Shown piece after piece: positions 32,683 through 44,363 of a stretch of 64,000 bases of DNA (position 1 is the stretch's first letter; every line of letters starts with the position of its first letter). Made by a program: the position numbers and the translations under genes. The notes below the pieces were generated by a model. It did not search any database. It was not told the origin of the DNA and was given only the letters and a program-made list of their open reading frames with translations. Source of the stretch: Patiria miniata (taxonomy: Eukaryota; Echinodermata; Asteroidea; Valvatida; Asterinidae). The stretch is taken from the NCBI RefSeq assembly GCF_015706575.1, contig NW_024037059.1, positions 35,908,129 through 35,972,128 of the forward strand, read 5' to 3'.

Positions 32683-32751
32683 CTTCGTTTGCACTACCGG
32701 ATGCGTCTTGCGACGCCACTGGGGCTTCCAGAAGAGGTGATTCCACAAATT
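32683..32751 (-). CDS. eya: candidate eya cassette exon (69 nt)
   Basis: A GC-richer patch in AT-rich intron, bounded by GGACGGCATTTTACAG and the donor CGAAG/GTAATT. Length is 69 nt, exactly 23 codons. The start and end phases are those required between 34557-34722 and 22254-22405, and it has no stop in that phase: (K)FVESPLLEAPVASQDASGS and then ANE(V). It would lengthen the linker between TYQL and GRGRRNN. No specific family motif is present, so the call rests on splice sites, phase symmetry and base composition. The pyrimidine tract is mediocre. Confidence 0.5.
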
Positions 32752-33369
32752 CTGTAAAATGCCGTCCAATTCGGACATTAGTTTTTGGAACATACACATA
32801 TTTTTTGTTTCCCCCTCTCCCAACAAAACCTCATGATTACAAATTCCAAATCACCACCTTTGTTCACTTTACAGTTTACCTATCCAAGTATTTTCCAATT
32901 TATTTTATTTCGTTTCAACAATTTCATCAAATATTGGGCAATTTTGTTGCATGAAAAATTCATAAATTCCACAAATTTGAAGAAAAAAAAACCAACGGGC
33001 AAAATGGGGAGAAAAAAAGCAAGAGAATTCTAACTAAAATGCACAAAGGTCAGAACACGAGTTGAAAAGAAAAAAAAAAGCACTGCAATTTATTAGTAAC
33101 TAAAAGCTTTTTTAAATAAAAAGAAACATTAATCTTGTTAAACTGCATTTTTTTTAATCGTGCCATGACAACTTTTCAAAAAATTTGTGTATTAAACCCA
33201 GTTAAATAATTTTTGATGGAGATTTTTTTTCGGGAGATGTTAATTCTATTACTACACCTCATACATATTCATTAGCGAGAGCCCAATTCCTATTGGTCAA
33301 TTCACCGTCATGTGCCAGCCACCAGATTTTCTATAACAGTTGTGAGTGATAATGTGTTTTGTGCAAAAA

Positions 33370-33450
33370 GGAACCAGACTATTTTTCCTTCCAGCCTCGC
33401 TTTGGTTACGTTGATTTGAATGGGAAAACATCAAAATGGCCGCAACATGA
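33370..33450. repeat. dispersed repeat, copy 1 (inverse at 43188)
   Basis: GGAACCAGACTATTTTTCCT then TCCAGCCTCGCTTTGGTTAC is the inverse of 43200-43265. Confidence 0.75.
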
Positions 33451-33620
33451 TAATGGTCAGTTGGAAGTTGTCAAAAATGCATTATTCAAATAATACATGT
33501 TTATGAGTGCAACGGTAAGAATAATTTCATGAGGTGACAGATGAAGTGTTCCATTCCATTCCATCTGTCACTGAATGAAATTATTCTTTCCATTGCAGGA
33601 ATGTGAAACATTTATCATTT

Positions 33621-33830
33621 GTTTTATACAACACCTGAATAAATCCTTGTCATCTGATTAGCCAAAGCCACTAAACAATAGTGTGACCGTGCAATGGAGC
33701 TTCTACATAACATGGAATAGAACTTATATTTTGGCGGTACGGCTGGGCCGTGGGTTGGGACGAATAATTCAATGACATATGATCAACTACCCACCAGTCA
33801 GATGACGGGGATTTATTCAGGCATTGTATA
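33621..33830. mobile_element. small foldback element
   Basis: The arms CACCTGAATAAATCCTTGTC (33640) and GACGGGGATTTATTCAGGCA (33805) are inverted, with flanking GTTTTATACAA/TTGTATAAC. Confidence 0.65.
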
Positions 33831-33954
33831 ACACAGTAGATTTGTGATGGATAGAAGATATTAATTTTCCTCGGTTATGGAAGTTGAAAAAAAAAATATT
33901 ATTGAGGTTTTGTTTTGCACCAACCATGGCAACCTCGATGATTGAGTTAAAAAG

Positions 33955-33992
33955 ACATGTCTGTACTAGAAAGCAGGAGGTCGTGGGTTACG
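33955..33992 (+). mobile_element. tRNA-SINE fragment
   Basis: GTCTGTACTAGAAAGCAGGAG followed by GTCGTGGGTT matches the SINE at 1541 up to the B box, then diverges. Confidence 0.5.
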
Positions 33993-34344
33993 TTCTATCT
34001 AACAAACCTGCTGATTTTTCCTGCAAGTTCAATGGAAGCACAAAGTTTCCTCATTTTTAAAGCATGAATTAAGATTGTTTCTGTCAAATATCTTCTGATG
34101 AAAAATGTTTAAAAATTAAGAAAATTTTACGAAAACTCCCTATTTCGTGAAGTCTATGTACAGCCTTTCTACAGGGATATTCTTGTACAGAACAAAGGTA
34201 CATAAAATCATTAGCAGAAAGTTGCACAACAACTAACTTGTTGAAGTTTCAGCTCAGTGGATACCTACATTTTGAGAAAACTTTAGAAAATGTATACACA
34301 ATATTTGGGGTCTCGAAACAGGATTCTGTTGCTTACAAATGTAA

Positions 34345-34530
34345 AAAAATGTGCCTGCTGGCACATTCTTTTAATAAACCACCTCCAATGGTTGTTTTTC
34401 CCGAATAATACCATTTCAGGCGGCATAATTTCGCAGGATATTTTGGTACCAGTCCTATCTTCACGCAAAGCAAGGATTTTCTACGTTTCTGGGTAATTAA
34501 CAAATGTTCCCACGTTCCTTTAATCAAAGA
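34345..34530. repeat. dispersed repeat, copy 2, next to eya exon
   Basis: Same family and orientation as 6095-6290. It ends about 30 bp from the splice donor of exon 34557-34722, so it forms part of that intron's 5' region. Confidence 0.75.
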
Positions 34531-34556
34531 AGACAATTGCATTCGGGCATACTCAC

Positions 34557-34722
34557 TTTCAGACGGTAACGGCGCTAGCTGATATGTCGTTGTCGTCGTG
34601 GGAACAGATGAGGACGTTGGACCCAGCGTGCTATTTGACATATACGGACTGCTGTAGCCCGGAGGTGTGTAGTACTGGTTGAAACTGCTCTGACCATACG
34701 TCCCATAGGAACCATATTCTCC
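34557..34722 (-). CDS. eya: eya exon, Tyr-rich QYYTPPGYSSPYM segment
   Basis: A 166-nt exon, phase 0 at its start and phase 1 at its end. It encodes GEYGSYGTYGQSSFNQYYTP, then PGYSSPYMSNSTLGPTSSS, a run of Thr and TYQLAPLPSE. The acceptor (TTTTTTTAAAATTAAACCAG) is A-rich near the AG, the weakest in the gene; the donor is GAAA/GTGAGT. A dispersed repeat also present at 6095-6290 ends about 30 bp beyond the donor inside the intron. The exon can splice to 22405 directly (split codon ATT, Ile) or through the candidate cassette at 32683-32751. Confidence 0.95.
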
Positions 34723-35476
34723 CTGGTTTAATTTTAAAAAAAGTTTTAAAATTACAGTTAGAGTGATTAAAATTACAGCGTTTTCTCTTCACTCACTTTT
34801 TTCTTTTCAAACCAAAAGCAAAAAACATAAAAACTCTTTTAAAAACGTACAGGTTTGAGAATTTTAATAATAATAGAACTTATGGCGCCGGGCAAGATGC
34901 TCATGGTGCATTCTAGTGCTCGAGTACTCATGAGTAGTGTTTACTACTCATTCTAACTCATGGTTTTTCATCTACTCAAGTAATAGTCCTGGCGCGAGTA
35001 GAAGTAGGCACTCACAAGTAGCTTTTTATTTTTTAATACTGCTGACTTAAAAAAAGTAACCACTTTGCACTTTGCTTTGCAGACTGGCTCCCCGTCCATA
35101 CATTATCGATACTAATTGTGGGGCGGGAACTAGCCTATCCAGCGAGAACGAAACTTATTGTTTGGCAGCTAATAAGTTAAATTTGTAAAGTAATAACTTA
35201 AAACTATACATCGGTCAATTTGTTTCGGTCGATGTCTCATTCAAAAGTTAATATCTTTTGTATTGCTAGAGATATAGCCATTTAGAAAAGGAATCTATTT
35301 TTTCGGGATGAAATGCAAAAATAGCAGGGAGAATGCACCTGAAATATAATAACTCATCTAAATTTTCATCAATCTTGCGTATTAATCTGGATTACATCTA
35401 GCCCTAGATATTGAAGAAAAATCACAAAATCCAGCTTTAAATATCGAGAAAAAATTCACAAAAATGATTTGCTTAC
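34723..35476 (-). other. eya intron (0.75 kb)
   Basis: AT-rich. It holds a cluster of ACTCATGAGTAG-like words at 34915-35025, probably a transposon end, and no coding sequence. Confidence 0.7.
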
Positions 35477-35571
35477 CTGTTGTGTACTATTAAAACCCTG
35501 GGAGTTGGTTGTGGACGTGTTACTACTACATGTGGGATAGGGATAGCTACTACTCCCTGTAAAACTACCGC
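35477..35571 (-). CDS. eya: eya exon, Ser/Thr-rich with GFNSTQQ
   Basis: A 95-nt exon with acceptor TTTATTTTTTTTGCAG and donor CAACAG/GTAAGC. It starts with two bases of a split Gly codon and ends in phase 0. It encodes GSFTGSSSYPYPTCSSNTST and then TNSQGFNSTQQ. The GFNS(T/S)QQ end is a family landmark just before the Tyr-rich segment in the next exon. Confidence 0.95.
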
Positions 35572-36330
35572 CTGCAAAAAAAATAAAATAATAAAAAATT
35601 TAAAGTATTTCTTGAAAGTTGACGTAAACTCTTTGAGTGTCAAAATTTGTTGTTCTGCGGCTGCTGTTTTTATGGTCACATCTAACTGACTCTAACATGT
35701 TCAACTTATTCTTTTCTTTGCAGGAACCAACTGAGAAAAATGACAAAAGATAATACGACAAAAAAGAACTATCACAAAAACAAAAGTTGTTTAGTTGATG
35801 TGACAAATCCTAAAATTTAGTCTGCTTTGAGAAGAACATTTCCAAAAGAAAAAACAAAAAGAAATTTTACTCAAACAATATAGTGGAATAAGCAAAATTA
35901 TCTGTTAAACAGTTCTTGTTGGAGGACGTGATAACACATACGCACTGGCTGCTTTTATAAACAGGCACAGCTGACGGGTTAAGACGTCAAGATTGCCTTG
36001 ATTCGCCTCGGCTAATCCCTCATGTATTTTGTAAACACATACAAAGTCGGTGAAGTCTGTGGAGTCAGACCGTGTGTTGATCTTGAATTGGCCGTTGTAC
36101 AATTTACGCTCCAGTGCACACGCCGGAGTATTGAAACATAAGCAAGAAATATCGAACAAATACTGTTGAAATGACTCTTGCGAATCAGTATTTGTGGCAT
36201 TTTGGCTGTATATCAGACGTTGGCTGGAAAATGGTGCCTTTTGTGAAAATATAAATTTTCGGCAAAAATATTCCCAGCGTGAAGTGGTTAATAGTTTAAT
36301 AAAAATTGAAGGAAAAAAAAAGGCACTCAC
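35572..36330 (-). other. eya intron (0.76 kb)
   Basis: I see nothing beyond AT-rich intron sequence. The open frame at 35905-36396 on the minus strand simply runs into the true exon. Confidence 0.75.
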
Positions 36331-36459
36331 CTTGCATTTGATAGTACGGGCTTTGAGCAGCCTGACTAGATGACCCTGTGAACCCTGCTGACCCATACGC
36401 GCTTAGATACGACCCCTGACCCTGCATTTGTGTCGGGTCCGCTTTTAATGATTTTGTAC
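36331..36459 (-). CDS. eya: eya exon ending PYYQMQG
   Basis: A 129-nt exon with acceptor CTCTTTGTTTAATTACAG and donor CAAG/GTGAGT; both ends are phase 1. It encodes TKSLKADPTQMQGQGSYLSA, then YGSAGFTGSSSQAAQSPYYQMQ, with Gly completed across each junction. PYYQMQG followed by GSFTGSS in the next exon mirrors the YSYQMQG-SSFT order of vertebrate EYA proteins, which fixes its place in the gene. Confidence 0.95.
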
Positions 36460-36715
36460 CTGTAATTAAACAAAGAGAAGACATATTGACACACCCGACA
36501 AGTTGGTGGGAAGGTTAATTTGAAGCCCACTTGGTGATGTCATGACAAGTATTCGAGCTGCAAATCTGTTACTGATGATAACATTTAAGCCATAGCAAAT
36601 TTCGCCATAAATGTTTTGTGTCACGCACGTACATGTTCATTTGAACCTAGAGACAATAAATATGATTTCGGGCTTTGGAAAAGGGTTCATTATTTTAACA
36701 TCGTTGGCATCTGGG

Positions 36716-36940
36716 TCATTCTATAAGTTTAGGATCCAAAGTGTGACATTTTTCCTGCACCTGTTATCTCTGAACTCGGAAATTTGTCAATGAAGTGTAA
36801 TTAAAATGACTTCAAAACTGATTTTTATTTGTTGGGTAGGTTCTTTGCTTCATGTAATCACTCTTGGAAGAAAAGTACATCAAGGAGGGCATCCATAATT
36901 ACAAAATCATAGATGTCAGATGTGACAGGGGCAGGAAACA
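36716..36940. repeat. TTCTATAAATTTAGG family, copy A
   Basis: ATTCTATAAGTTTAGGATCC, AAAGTGTGACATTTTTCCTG and TTTATTTGTTGGGTAGGT blocks are shared with 39600-39830, 53281-53559 and 57882-58115. Confidence 0.75.
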
Positions 36941-37440
36941 AGATCGATCGGATCTCGGAAGCTGCGGGCCAACAAATACTTGTTCACCTTATTTTGACCT
37001 CTGACCCCACAGCTGTAGGTCAGACGAAGAGGTCATCACAAACAATTTTTAATGTTTGACCATGGCCAACATGTTGACAGTGCTACTTTTGTCATTTGAG
37101 CTTATTTGAGCTTATTTGAAACTTGACATTATTTTGACCTTGACCCATGATGGCCTTTGACCCCAGTTTGGTCATGGGAAATGTTGGAGCTGGGCTACGG
37201 ATACTTTTGACAAAGTTCGGTTGAAATCGGTCAAAATATGTAGGAGCAATTGACAATGTGAATGTTTGTTACTAACTAACTAACCTATGGACTAACGGAG
37301 AGACATGAGTACTTGTAGAGCTGCTATCCACAGCTAAAAACGTTAACCCCAAAATTATAGAATTAACTCTTTATACCGAAGTAACACTACCTTTTCTAGC
37401 CTTCAAAATGCACTAGGTTTTGAGGACCCTCTTTAAGGAT

Positions 37441-37571
37441 TGAGGACTGAACTGGAAATTCCAAGTTTTACAAGACTTTAAACAGTGTTTTTCAATTTTT
37501 AATGGCAATTGGCATAAGTGTGAAGTAAAAAATGAGGAAATTAACTGCTGGGAGCAAAAGTTGCATGCCTG
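37441..37571. mobile_element. CAGGCAT-family MITE, degraded copy
   Basis: The right end AAAGTTGCATGCCTG and body (TTTAAACAGTGTTTTTCAAT, GAGGAAATTAACTG) match 48384-48524. The left end is decayed (ACTGGAAATTCC). Confidence 0.6.
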
Positions 37572-38529
37572 ACTACAAAAGTGTGACAATGCTTTGTTTT
37601 AAGTGCCTGCTTTTGACAGGGCCATATGTCACGCAGTATTTATTGTCATTGACAGCTTCATCAGTGTACAGACAATCTCCTTTGTTGTCTTTTTCAAGGT
37701 CTTCATTCCCCAGAAGACACCAGCTCAATTAAGACAGCCACAAAGGAAGATGAGGCCATCTGTGTGTAGCAATACTTTCAGAATTATGCAATCGCAAACA
37801 GACAATCAATATAACTTTATGGTCTTTTAAAAGAGAATGATCATTGATGGTCCTATAAACAGCTGATAAGCGGCGGCCGTGTTAAGACAAAGAAAGTGTC
37901 TTCCACCTGGTCAATATATAATTACTATCCCATCCTCAACTTAAAAAAAAACTACGATCAACCCCCCCCCCCCCCTTCATCGAAGTGAGGATGAGCAATA
38001 CGACAAGTAATAAAAATACCTTCAGTTTTAATAACAGCATATTGAGCTTGGCATCGGAGCAATGAAGCTTGAAACGTGGTATATCGTATCGATTTCACAA
38101 GCCAACACTAAAGCCAACTGGCACCTGTCATGTGATACGGGTGGCCAATCAGGCGTGGTCCATTTTTTTTTTTTTAACAGGCAAAAACCACCTGTTACGT
38201 CTTTGGGCTATTAATTGACCTACACTTGTTGAACTGTGTAGAATATAGGGGGGGGGGGGGCTTAAAATGAATTTTAGTGAGCACAAGAAACCCTTTACTT
38301 AAAAGTTTATTTTAAAAACGAAGCCATTATTTTATTTTCTGTCAATGAAGAATGTTCAAGATCACTGCAACATTTGACGACAATGCAACCCAAACCCTGG
38401 TGCATTACAACTTTCTGTTTAAAACTACAATACACAACCACAACTGAAGGACAGGATCACATGACGAAGCGAGCGTAGTAAAGTTGATCCCAGAGCACAA
38501 CAAATTCTACTCAACTGAATCAAGAATGG

Positions 38530-39005
38530 CGAGCTGGATTTATGGGTTAATCCTATACAATAGCACTGCCCGGTTCTTGTGACCAGTCTACAACCAATCT
38601 ATGTCACAAGTGAACGTGAGCCAGTGAGTGACAGCCAGGCAAGGGCGTCAATCGATTTCTACAAATTGGGGTAGGGGAGACATAACATACCTTACCAATC
38701 AGAACTAATGCGAGCGCGAAGCCCTAACGGCGTTTTTAGCAAAACATCATCATTTAAACATCATTTTCGAGTTTGGAGTCATTGAATCAGCTACTCTGAG
38801 CAATAGAATCCAATGTAGGCCACAATTTCTATTCGGGGATGCAAAAAGTGGGGGGGGGGAGACAAATGATATGATATTCCCCCTCCCCCCCCACACTTTT
38901 CAAGGTGGGTTGGGGGGGGGCACCGATTGATGACCATGCAGTCAGTCAGTCAGTCAGTCAGTCAATAGGTACAAAGAAGCAATTGAGCTTGGCCTGGGAC
39001 CAGAA
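38530..39005. repeat. CAGT-family repeat, copy C, with (CAGT)n
   Basis: TATACAATAGCACTGCCCGG, TGTCACAAGTGA, a (CAGT)6-7 run at 38938-38964 and ATAGGTACAAAGA-GC match 55710-55850. About 300 bp of extra sequence sits between the two parts. Confidence 0.7.
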
Positions 39006-39599
39006 AATGTTACGGCAGACAAACAACTTCAAGATATTTCATCTCTGCAGTGTTCAATTCAAAACTCTAACTAACTTCCCAATTTAAGCTAGCCACCGGA
39101 ACTGAAGCAGCTACATTCCATCATTTTTTTTCCCTCTCTTACATTTGGAATCATTCCTCTCAAGAAGATCTGTCATATTTCTTATTTATCAACAGGTGTT
39201 TTGCGGTAAAAAAAATCTGCTCTGGACTGCCCAAGCTTTCCTGTTATTAAAAACTGACAAATGCCGGCCGCAAGCTCATTAATTTCCTGGGCAGAGTGTG
39301 AGCGAATCGGTGAGTGATGAACTACCAGCGATTAGTCTGCGAATTGGCGTTGATGATAAAAAAAAAAGGAACACGAACCGAGCAGCTTCCTGTGCGCGCC
39401 AATTACAGGAATAATCGTTCAGTACCTCCAAGCTTCTTTTCGCAATCATACAACAGAAAAAACACCCTGAAACTTGCAGTCTTTCATGTGGCCCAGACTT
39501 TAAAATCTTTCAAATTCTTTGAGTTTTCTGGCCTGAATGAGCATTTCCAAAATTAAATGTATGGTAATTGCGTGGTTTGTTAGTCAATTGATTATAGCT

Positions 39600-39830
39600 C
39601 ATTCTATAACTTCAGGGACTAAAGTGTGACATTTTTTCTGTCCCTGTCATCTCTTGAGCTTTTTAATTTGCCATTCAAGCGCCACTAAAAATGACTACAA
39701 ACTAATGTTTTATTTGTTGGGTAGGTCACATGCTTCACATAATCACTCTAGGTAGGAGGAAGAATATTGAGTGCATAGAATTACAAAGACATAGATGTGA
39801 GATGTCAGTAACTGGGACAGGCAAAGTGTG
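39600..39830. repeat. TTCTATAAATTTAGG family, copy B
   Basis: Same family and orientation as 36716-36940, ending AACTGGGACAGGCAAAGTGT. Confidence 0.75.
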
Positions 39831-41350
39831 GAACCATAATTTATATAATGACTCTCATATATGTATTTGCCCATCTTTCCACAGATGTTCTGATTTTTTT
39901 TTTATGGGGGGGGGGCATGGGTGGTTGTACAAGATTAATTCTTTGACAAATGTGCCACTTCCAATTACAACAAATTATAAACACACAGAGGACATTACGG
40001 AAAAAATAATTTAATAGTTAAATTAGATTTAGTTTAAACTTTTTCAGAATTTACTATAAGAACAAAACTGGAAGAGAAATCTGCTGTTTACGGGAATGAT
40101 GGTAAAACTTTTAATTATTGAACACGTAAAGGCAACACACTCGAGCAATTTCTGGAAGTGTCAGACCAATTTCAAGAGATTCCAAAGATCCATTCCCAGG
40201 TACCCTGGCTTCGGGGACCAATTGATCTCATCACTATCAAGTAAGACAGGGGGAGGAAAAGAAAGGTCAAGCAAGGGAGCCATTTTATTGCTCTTTCGTG
40301 CCCTGTGGCATTGTAACAGCCAGCTTGCCAGATGGCCAGCATGGAGACTAGGATCAGTTTCCTCTCCATAACATGGTGAAACAAGATTTTTATTGAAGAG
40401 TTTTTTCGGGGAAGTGGAAAAATAGGTCTCCTTTTTTAAATTAGATTTGTGCTCGTCTTATAAACTGTTTCAGAGTGCAATTTAAGTTACCCTTGCCCGA
40501 TAAGACTCGAGATTAAAAACTATGATTCAACAATAAGATAACAGTGAAGCAATTCTTGGTCCAACTAGATGAAGCATCAAGCTGGCATACGTCACTCCTA
40601 CTAACAGTGGCCAGTCAAAAACCCAACTCTCTAAGGCTTTTGAACAAATTTTTACAGGCATTTTCATTTTTATGTGAGCTCTGTGAGATACTAGTGACCC
40701 AGATTTGGAAAGTATCCGACCCTTAACCTCTGTTTCTGACCTCTATTTTCAAAGGTCAATTGGCAATATGAAATGGGGCAAATGGTCAACAATAATCTCA
40801 TTTTGTTTTACCCTTACTGTCCAACATTGGATTTTTGTGTAACTGTGACTGGAAAAGTAAGGTCTCGGTTACATGAAATTTAGGGTGGGGGAGTGGGTCC
40901 CACCTACATGTAATTATTTTCATATCTGATTAAAAGTTATTGAAAGCTGCTTAAAACAGTTATGGGTGATTCCACGGGAAAGTGGACACAGTTGAAAAGT
41001 GGAAAATCTATTCAATCTTCAGATTTACAAGCATCACAACCTCAAATGTGGTGTCAGATTAAAGGTAACAACAAGACCTTTAATTTGAACAGTGTGCCAT
41101 TCAGATGGAATATGGTCAATTGTATTTTTTTTTGGTCAACAAAGAGATTTTGGGCAAAAATTGAAATATTAAACAAGACTGACCTTAAGGCAAAGTTTGA
41201 TTATAAATTCACTGAGCTAATTAAAATACAAGGTATGCAAACGCGAAACCGCCATCTGCTGTGCGCAGAGTCCATACTCAATTGATAGTTTTTTTTAAAC
41301 GATCAATAAATCAAAATACAATGGAATAATTATCGAAATTTCACACTTAC

Positions 41351-41505
41351 CGTAAGACATTGCCTGGGCTAAACCATAGGGTGTTTGGCTCGACTGGCCT
41401 GCATACGGGTAACTAGAATTCTGTACACCAAATGACGCCTGCTGAGAAGCTTGGAAGTTGCTTCCCTGGGCCGACGGCGTGGGTAAAATGTGAGGGTAGG
41501 CTTGG
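41351..41505 (-). CDS. eya: eya exon with AYPHILPTPS landmark
   Basis: A 155-nt exon with acceptor TTATTTCTCCTTGCAG and donor TACG/GTAAGT. It encodes QAYPHILPTPSAQGSNFQAS, then a Gln/Ser/Tyr-rich stretch and TPYGLAQAMSY, and ends in phase 1. The YPHILPTPS string is among the most conserved parts of the otherwise variable Eya N-terminal half, which makes this exon nearly diagnostic by itself. The Tyr, Gln and Ser richness is typical of the Eya activation domain. Confidence 0.97.
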
Positions 41506-41713
41506 CTGCAAGGAGAAATAACAAATAAATAACCAAATTAATGAATACTGTGGGACTATAAACATGAGAAAATAATCATAATTAGGCGTAGACTTGCGTC
41601 CGTGGCCGCCTTGTCCTCAGATTGTAATGGGGCGTATTCCTGGGGTCGCCATCACCTGTTCTCTTTCAATCGTTGCTATTCTCAGCTCTTCCACACTTCT
41701 GCCACTTCACTTC

Positions 41714-41890
41714 GTCACGTTTCAAGAAAAGATACCCCACTATACACACACCAAGTTTCAAGGCAAGATACCCAACTAAACACATACCAAGTTTCAAGAC
41801 AAGATACCCCCACAATCCAAGTTTCAAGACAAGATACCCCCACTATACCAAGTTTCAAGACAAGATACCCAACTAAACACATACTTTGTC
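41714..41890. repeat. minisatellite, about 5 units of 25-43 bp
   Basis: GTTTCAAGACAAGATACCC repeats five times with spacers of the AACTAAACACATACCAA or CCACTATACCAA type. Confidence 0.9.
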
Positions 41891-42329
41891 CACCCAGCGC
41901 AGCTGAGGGCGACCTCTGCCTGGACTCGTACCCATAGGCAGACTGTCTATAACTGCGCAGGGCAGACCTCCGTGTCTCATCACATGAGCGCATCACATAG
42001 CCTGGAAATAATGTGCGGAGCCTAATACCTCGATCCATTTAAGAACCGCCCACTACGAACTGTGGTGAACAACATGTGTGCCTCTCCGATGCCACACTGC
42101 ACGTTCCTGCCATGCACGACGATGTACAAGCACGCGTGTCAGAATTTTCTGGATGAATGTCGGACGTTGATAACGGCTGTGATCGGTCAAGGCATAATGA
42201 AGCGTGGCTTGATTGATTTCTCTATTGGTCAACTGTCACGCACCATTGTAACATATAGTACGATGCGTCTTTACATTAATAAATTGAAACTTCAACAACT
42301 TCAAAACCGGTGAACCGGTTTCTCCACTG

Positions 42330-42727
42330 CTTTCCCAACTTCACTGGCTTCTAGTGCGACAAAGAATTTGATTCAAAATAGGTCTTATCTTCAAATGTCT
42401 CCACTACACAGCTCTTGCATACGTTGAAAAACTGTGTCGAGCCCTCTGTACTGGTCGACCTAGCCTTCGTTCCCGCTGCAATACCACATTGCTATCAGCA
42501 CCTACATCTTAAAACACGGCTTCACCGACAAAAGCCTTCACAATTTCCGGTCCTAAACTGTGGAACACTATTCCCTCCCATATCTGATCACTGGACATTG
42601 TTTCGTCATTCAAAAAGCAGCTCAAAACACACCTATTCACTACATTATTCTTTGGTATCTTCCCTTTATCATTGGTGGTTGTTGCTGTTGAGCGCCATGA
42701 TCCACAGGGAATGGCGCTATAGAAATC
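42330..42727 (+). pseudogene. decayed non-LTR retrotransposon 3' end (L2/CR1-like)
   Basis: Translation shows the familiar RT C-terminal tail LHWL(L)VRQRI-FKIGLIFKCLHYTA, then RPSLRSRCNTTLLSAPT, ISGPKLWNTIPSHI and SSFKKQLKTHLF. It is broken by at least three in-frame stops and one frameshift. It ends with GGCGCTATAGAAAT, a typical 3' terminus of such elements. It is inactive and antisense to eya. Confidence 0.8.
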
Positions 42728-43187
42728 CTGCACATTGGCCACTGGACACCGGCAATATGAAACACCTCAGCAGGTTCTCCCTACATAGCTGACTAGACTA
42801 TAGACAAATCCTGGTACGTGCACTGTACACTCACAAGGCCCTCTTCAATGGAGAAACCACTATGCACGCTATTGTACGCAACTGCCCTGCGATGGATTAT
42901 CTTAACAATAGCTAGCACACTGCTTTCGCCATGGAAGGGGGCCATCGTGATAGAAATGAAAGTATGCCTGGATTGGGCAATAGTGCAAATCAGGCTAACA
43001 TCTCATAAGATAGTATTTCAGTTGTCCCGTGTTGTGAAAAATCTGACATAGATCTTATGCATCAAGAGAAATTAAAAAACTTAAACAACTTCGACAAGAT
43101 TTTTTTTTTACAATATACAATACAAAGTTTTCCAACAGGGATGCCTTAAACCCCAAATGCGATTTCACACTAATAGACCATTATCAT

Positions 43188-43265
43188 GTTGTAGCCATTG
43201 ATTTTTTTCCCCATTCAAATCATTGTAACCAAAGCGAGGCTAGAAGGAAAAATAGTCTGGTTCCT
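43188..43265. repeat. dispersed repeat, copy 2 (inverse of 33370)
   Basis: GTAACCAAAGCGAGGCTAGA and AGGAAAAATAGTCTGGTTCC are the inverse of 33370-33420. Confidence 0.75.
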
Positions 43266-44186
43266 TATATGATGAAGATCTATATTGGCACTTCTCTGCA
43301 GAACTTGCCAGTCTCAACATTGTTGGTTGACGCACTAGGTTCCTTAACTGTTAACTGCAGTAAACTATGCAAATAGTTCTACCTCGAAAGAACACGTTCA
43401 TGTATGTACCTTGGCAGAAGGCAGTCCAGAAAACTTCTCTCTGCAAGGACGACAATGTAAGGGGCACAACAATCCATGATAGTCAGCAAAGCTCAAGTGA
43501 CAATGAGTAGCGTATATATAATATGTATACAGTACATATCCGTAAAACAGCCAATGTATACATATATCAGCGTATCAATTCTTCATGCGATATATACATG
43601 TATGTGTGCACATCGCTAGCAATTAGAAAACTGACACAAACACTTTCTGATGAGACAGAATACAAAACTGGTAATGACAGTAATATGAACAGGTGGCTTT
43701 TAATTCAATAATTAAATAAAACAATACACAAATTTATACGAGTTGGAAACGTGGCATGTTTTACTCAAAACGTTATTCCTGGGAAATCTTGAAGTCAAGT
43801 GTTGTTGTCAGCTAGGAAAATGAACTTTAGAAGCCTTTGTTATATGGAAAGGAGAATGTCGTTGTTAAATATCAATGGTGTTTTAATTTCTGGAGTTTGC
43901 ATTAACTTTGGAACCCATGTTCAAATCTTATTTTCGGTTTTGTGTTCCATTGAAGAAACAACTCATGAAAATTGTTGGTAGCATGTATACAGTTGCGCCA
44001 TAATAATAGCCTTCGTGGAAAATCCTTAAAAAGGATTCTAGTGATATACTAGCGGTGTTTGCGGAAGTTATCAACAAAAGTAAGCCTTGTTACCTGGTCT
44101 TCTGATCTTCAAAAGCACTGAAATTAGCATGGGTATTGTTGGGTTCCAGACATTACAGGATGAATGACAGTGTTGTTCAGAAATAT

Positions 44187-44363
44187 CAGGCATAAGAATG
44201 AATTTCAATGGAAAAAAAAAGGAAACTTGTGCAAAAACAGGAAAAAAAATGTTAATTCAGGCAAAAAAGTACAAAAACAGGCTAAAAATAACCAAAAACG
44301 CAGAGATTTGGGCAACAAAAACCCCCAAGAATTCCTGTTTAAACAGGAAGATTCTCATGCCTG
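44187..44363. mobile_element. CAGGCAT-family MITE
   Basis: TIRs CAGGCATAAGAAT and ATTCTCATGCCTG, with flanks AAATAT and AAGTAT (a 6-bp duplication with one mismatch). The interior is A-rich with repeated AAAAACAGG. Confidence 0.7.

Larger units (their letters stand above)
32752..34556 (-). other. eya intron segment between 34557 and candidate cassette
   Basis: It holds a dispersed repeat shared with 43188-43265 (33370-33450), short hairpins (33520-33600), a foldback (33621-33830), a SINE fragment (33955-33992) and a 6095-6290-type repeat (34345-34530). The rest is AT-rich. Confidence 0.7.
36460..41350 (-). other. eya intron (4.9 kb)
   Basis: It holds repeat-family copies at 36716-36940 and 39600-39830, a MITE remnant (37441-37571), a CAGT-family repeat (38530-39005) with a (CAGT)n run at 38938-38964, and poly-C/G runs at about 37965, 38250, 38850 and 38910. 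I see nothing coding in 37580-38520 or 39840-41350. Confidence 0.75.

Noticed and set aside
35905..36396. 163-codon minus-strand ORF read as one protein
   Set aside because: The frame runs from intron into the eya 36331-36459 exon in a different phase from Eya.
41714..41890. CRISPR-like array
   Set aside because: Repeats are adjacent with short related spacers in a eukaryotic intron; an ordinary minisatellite.
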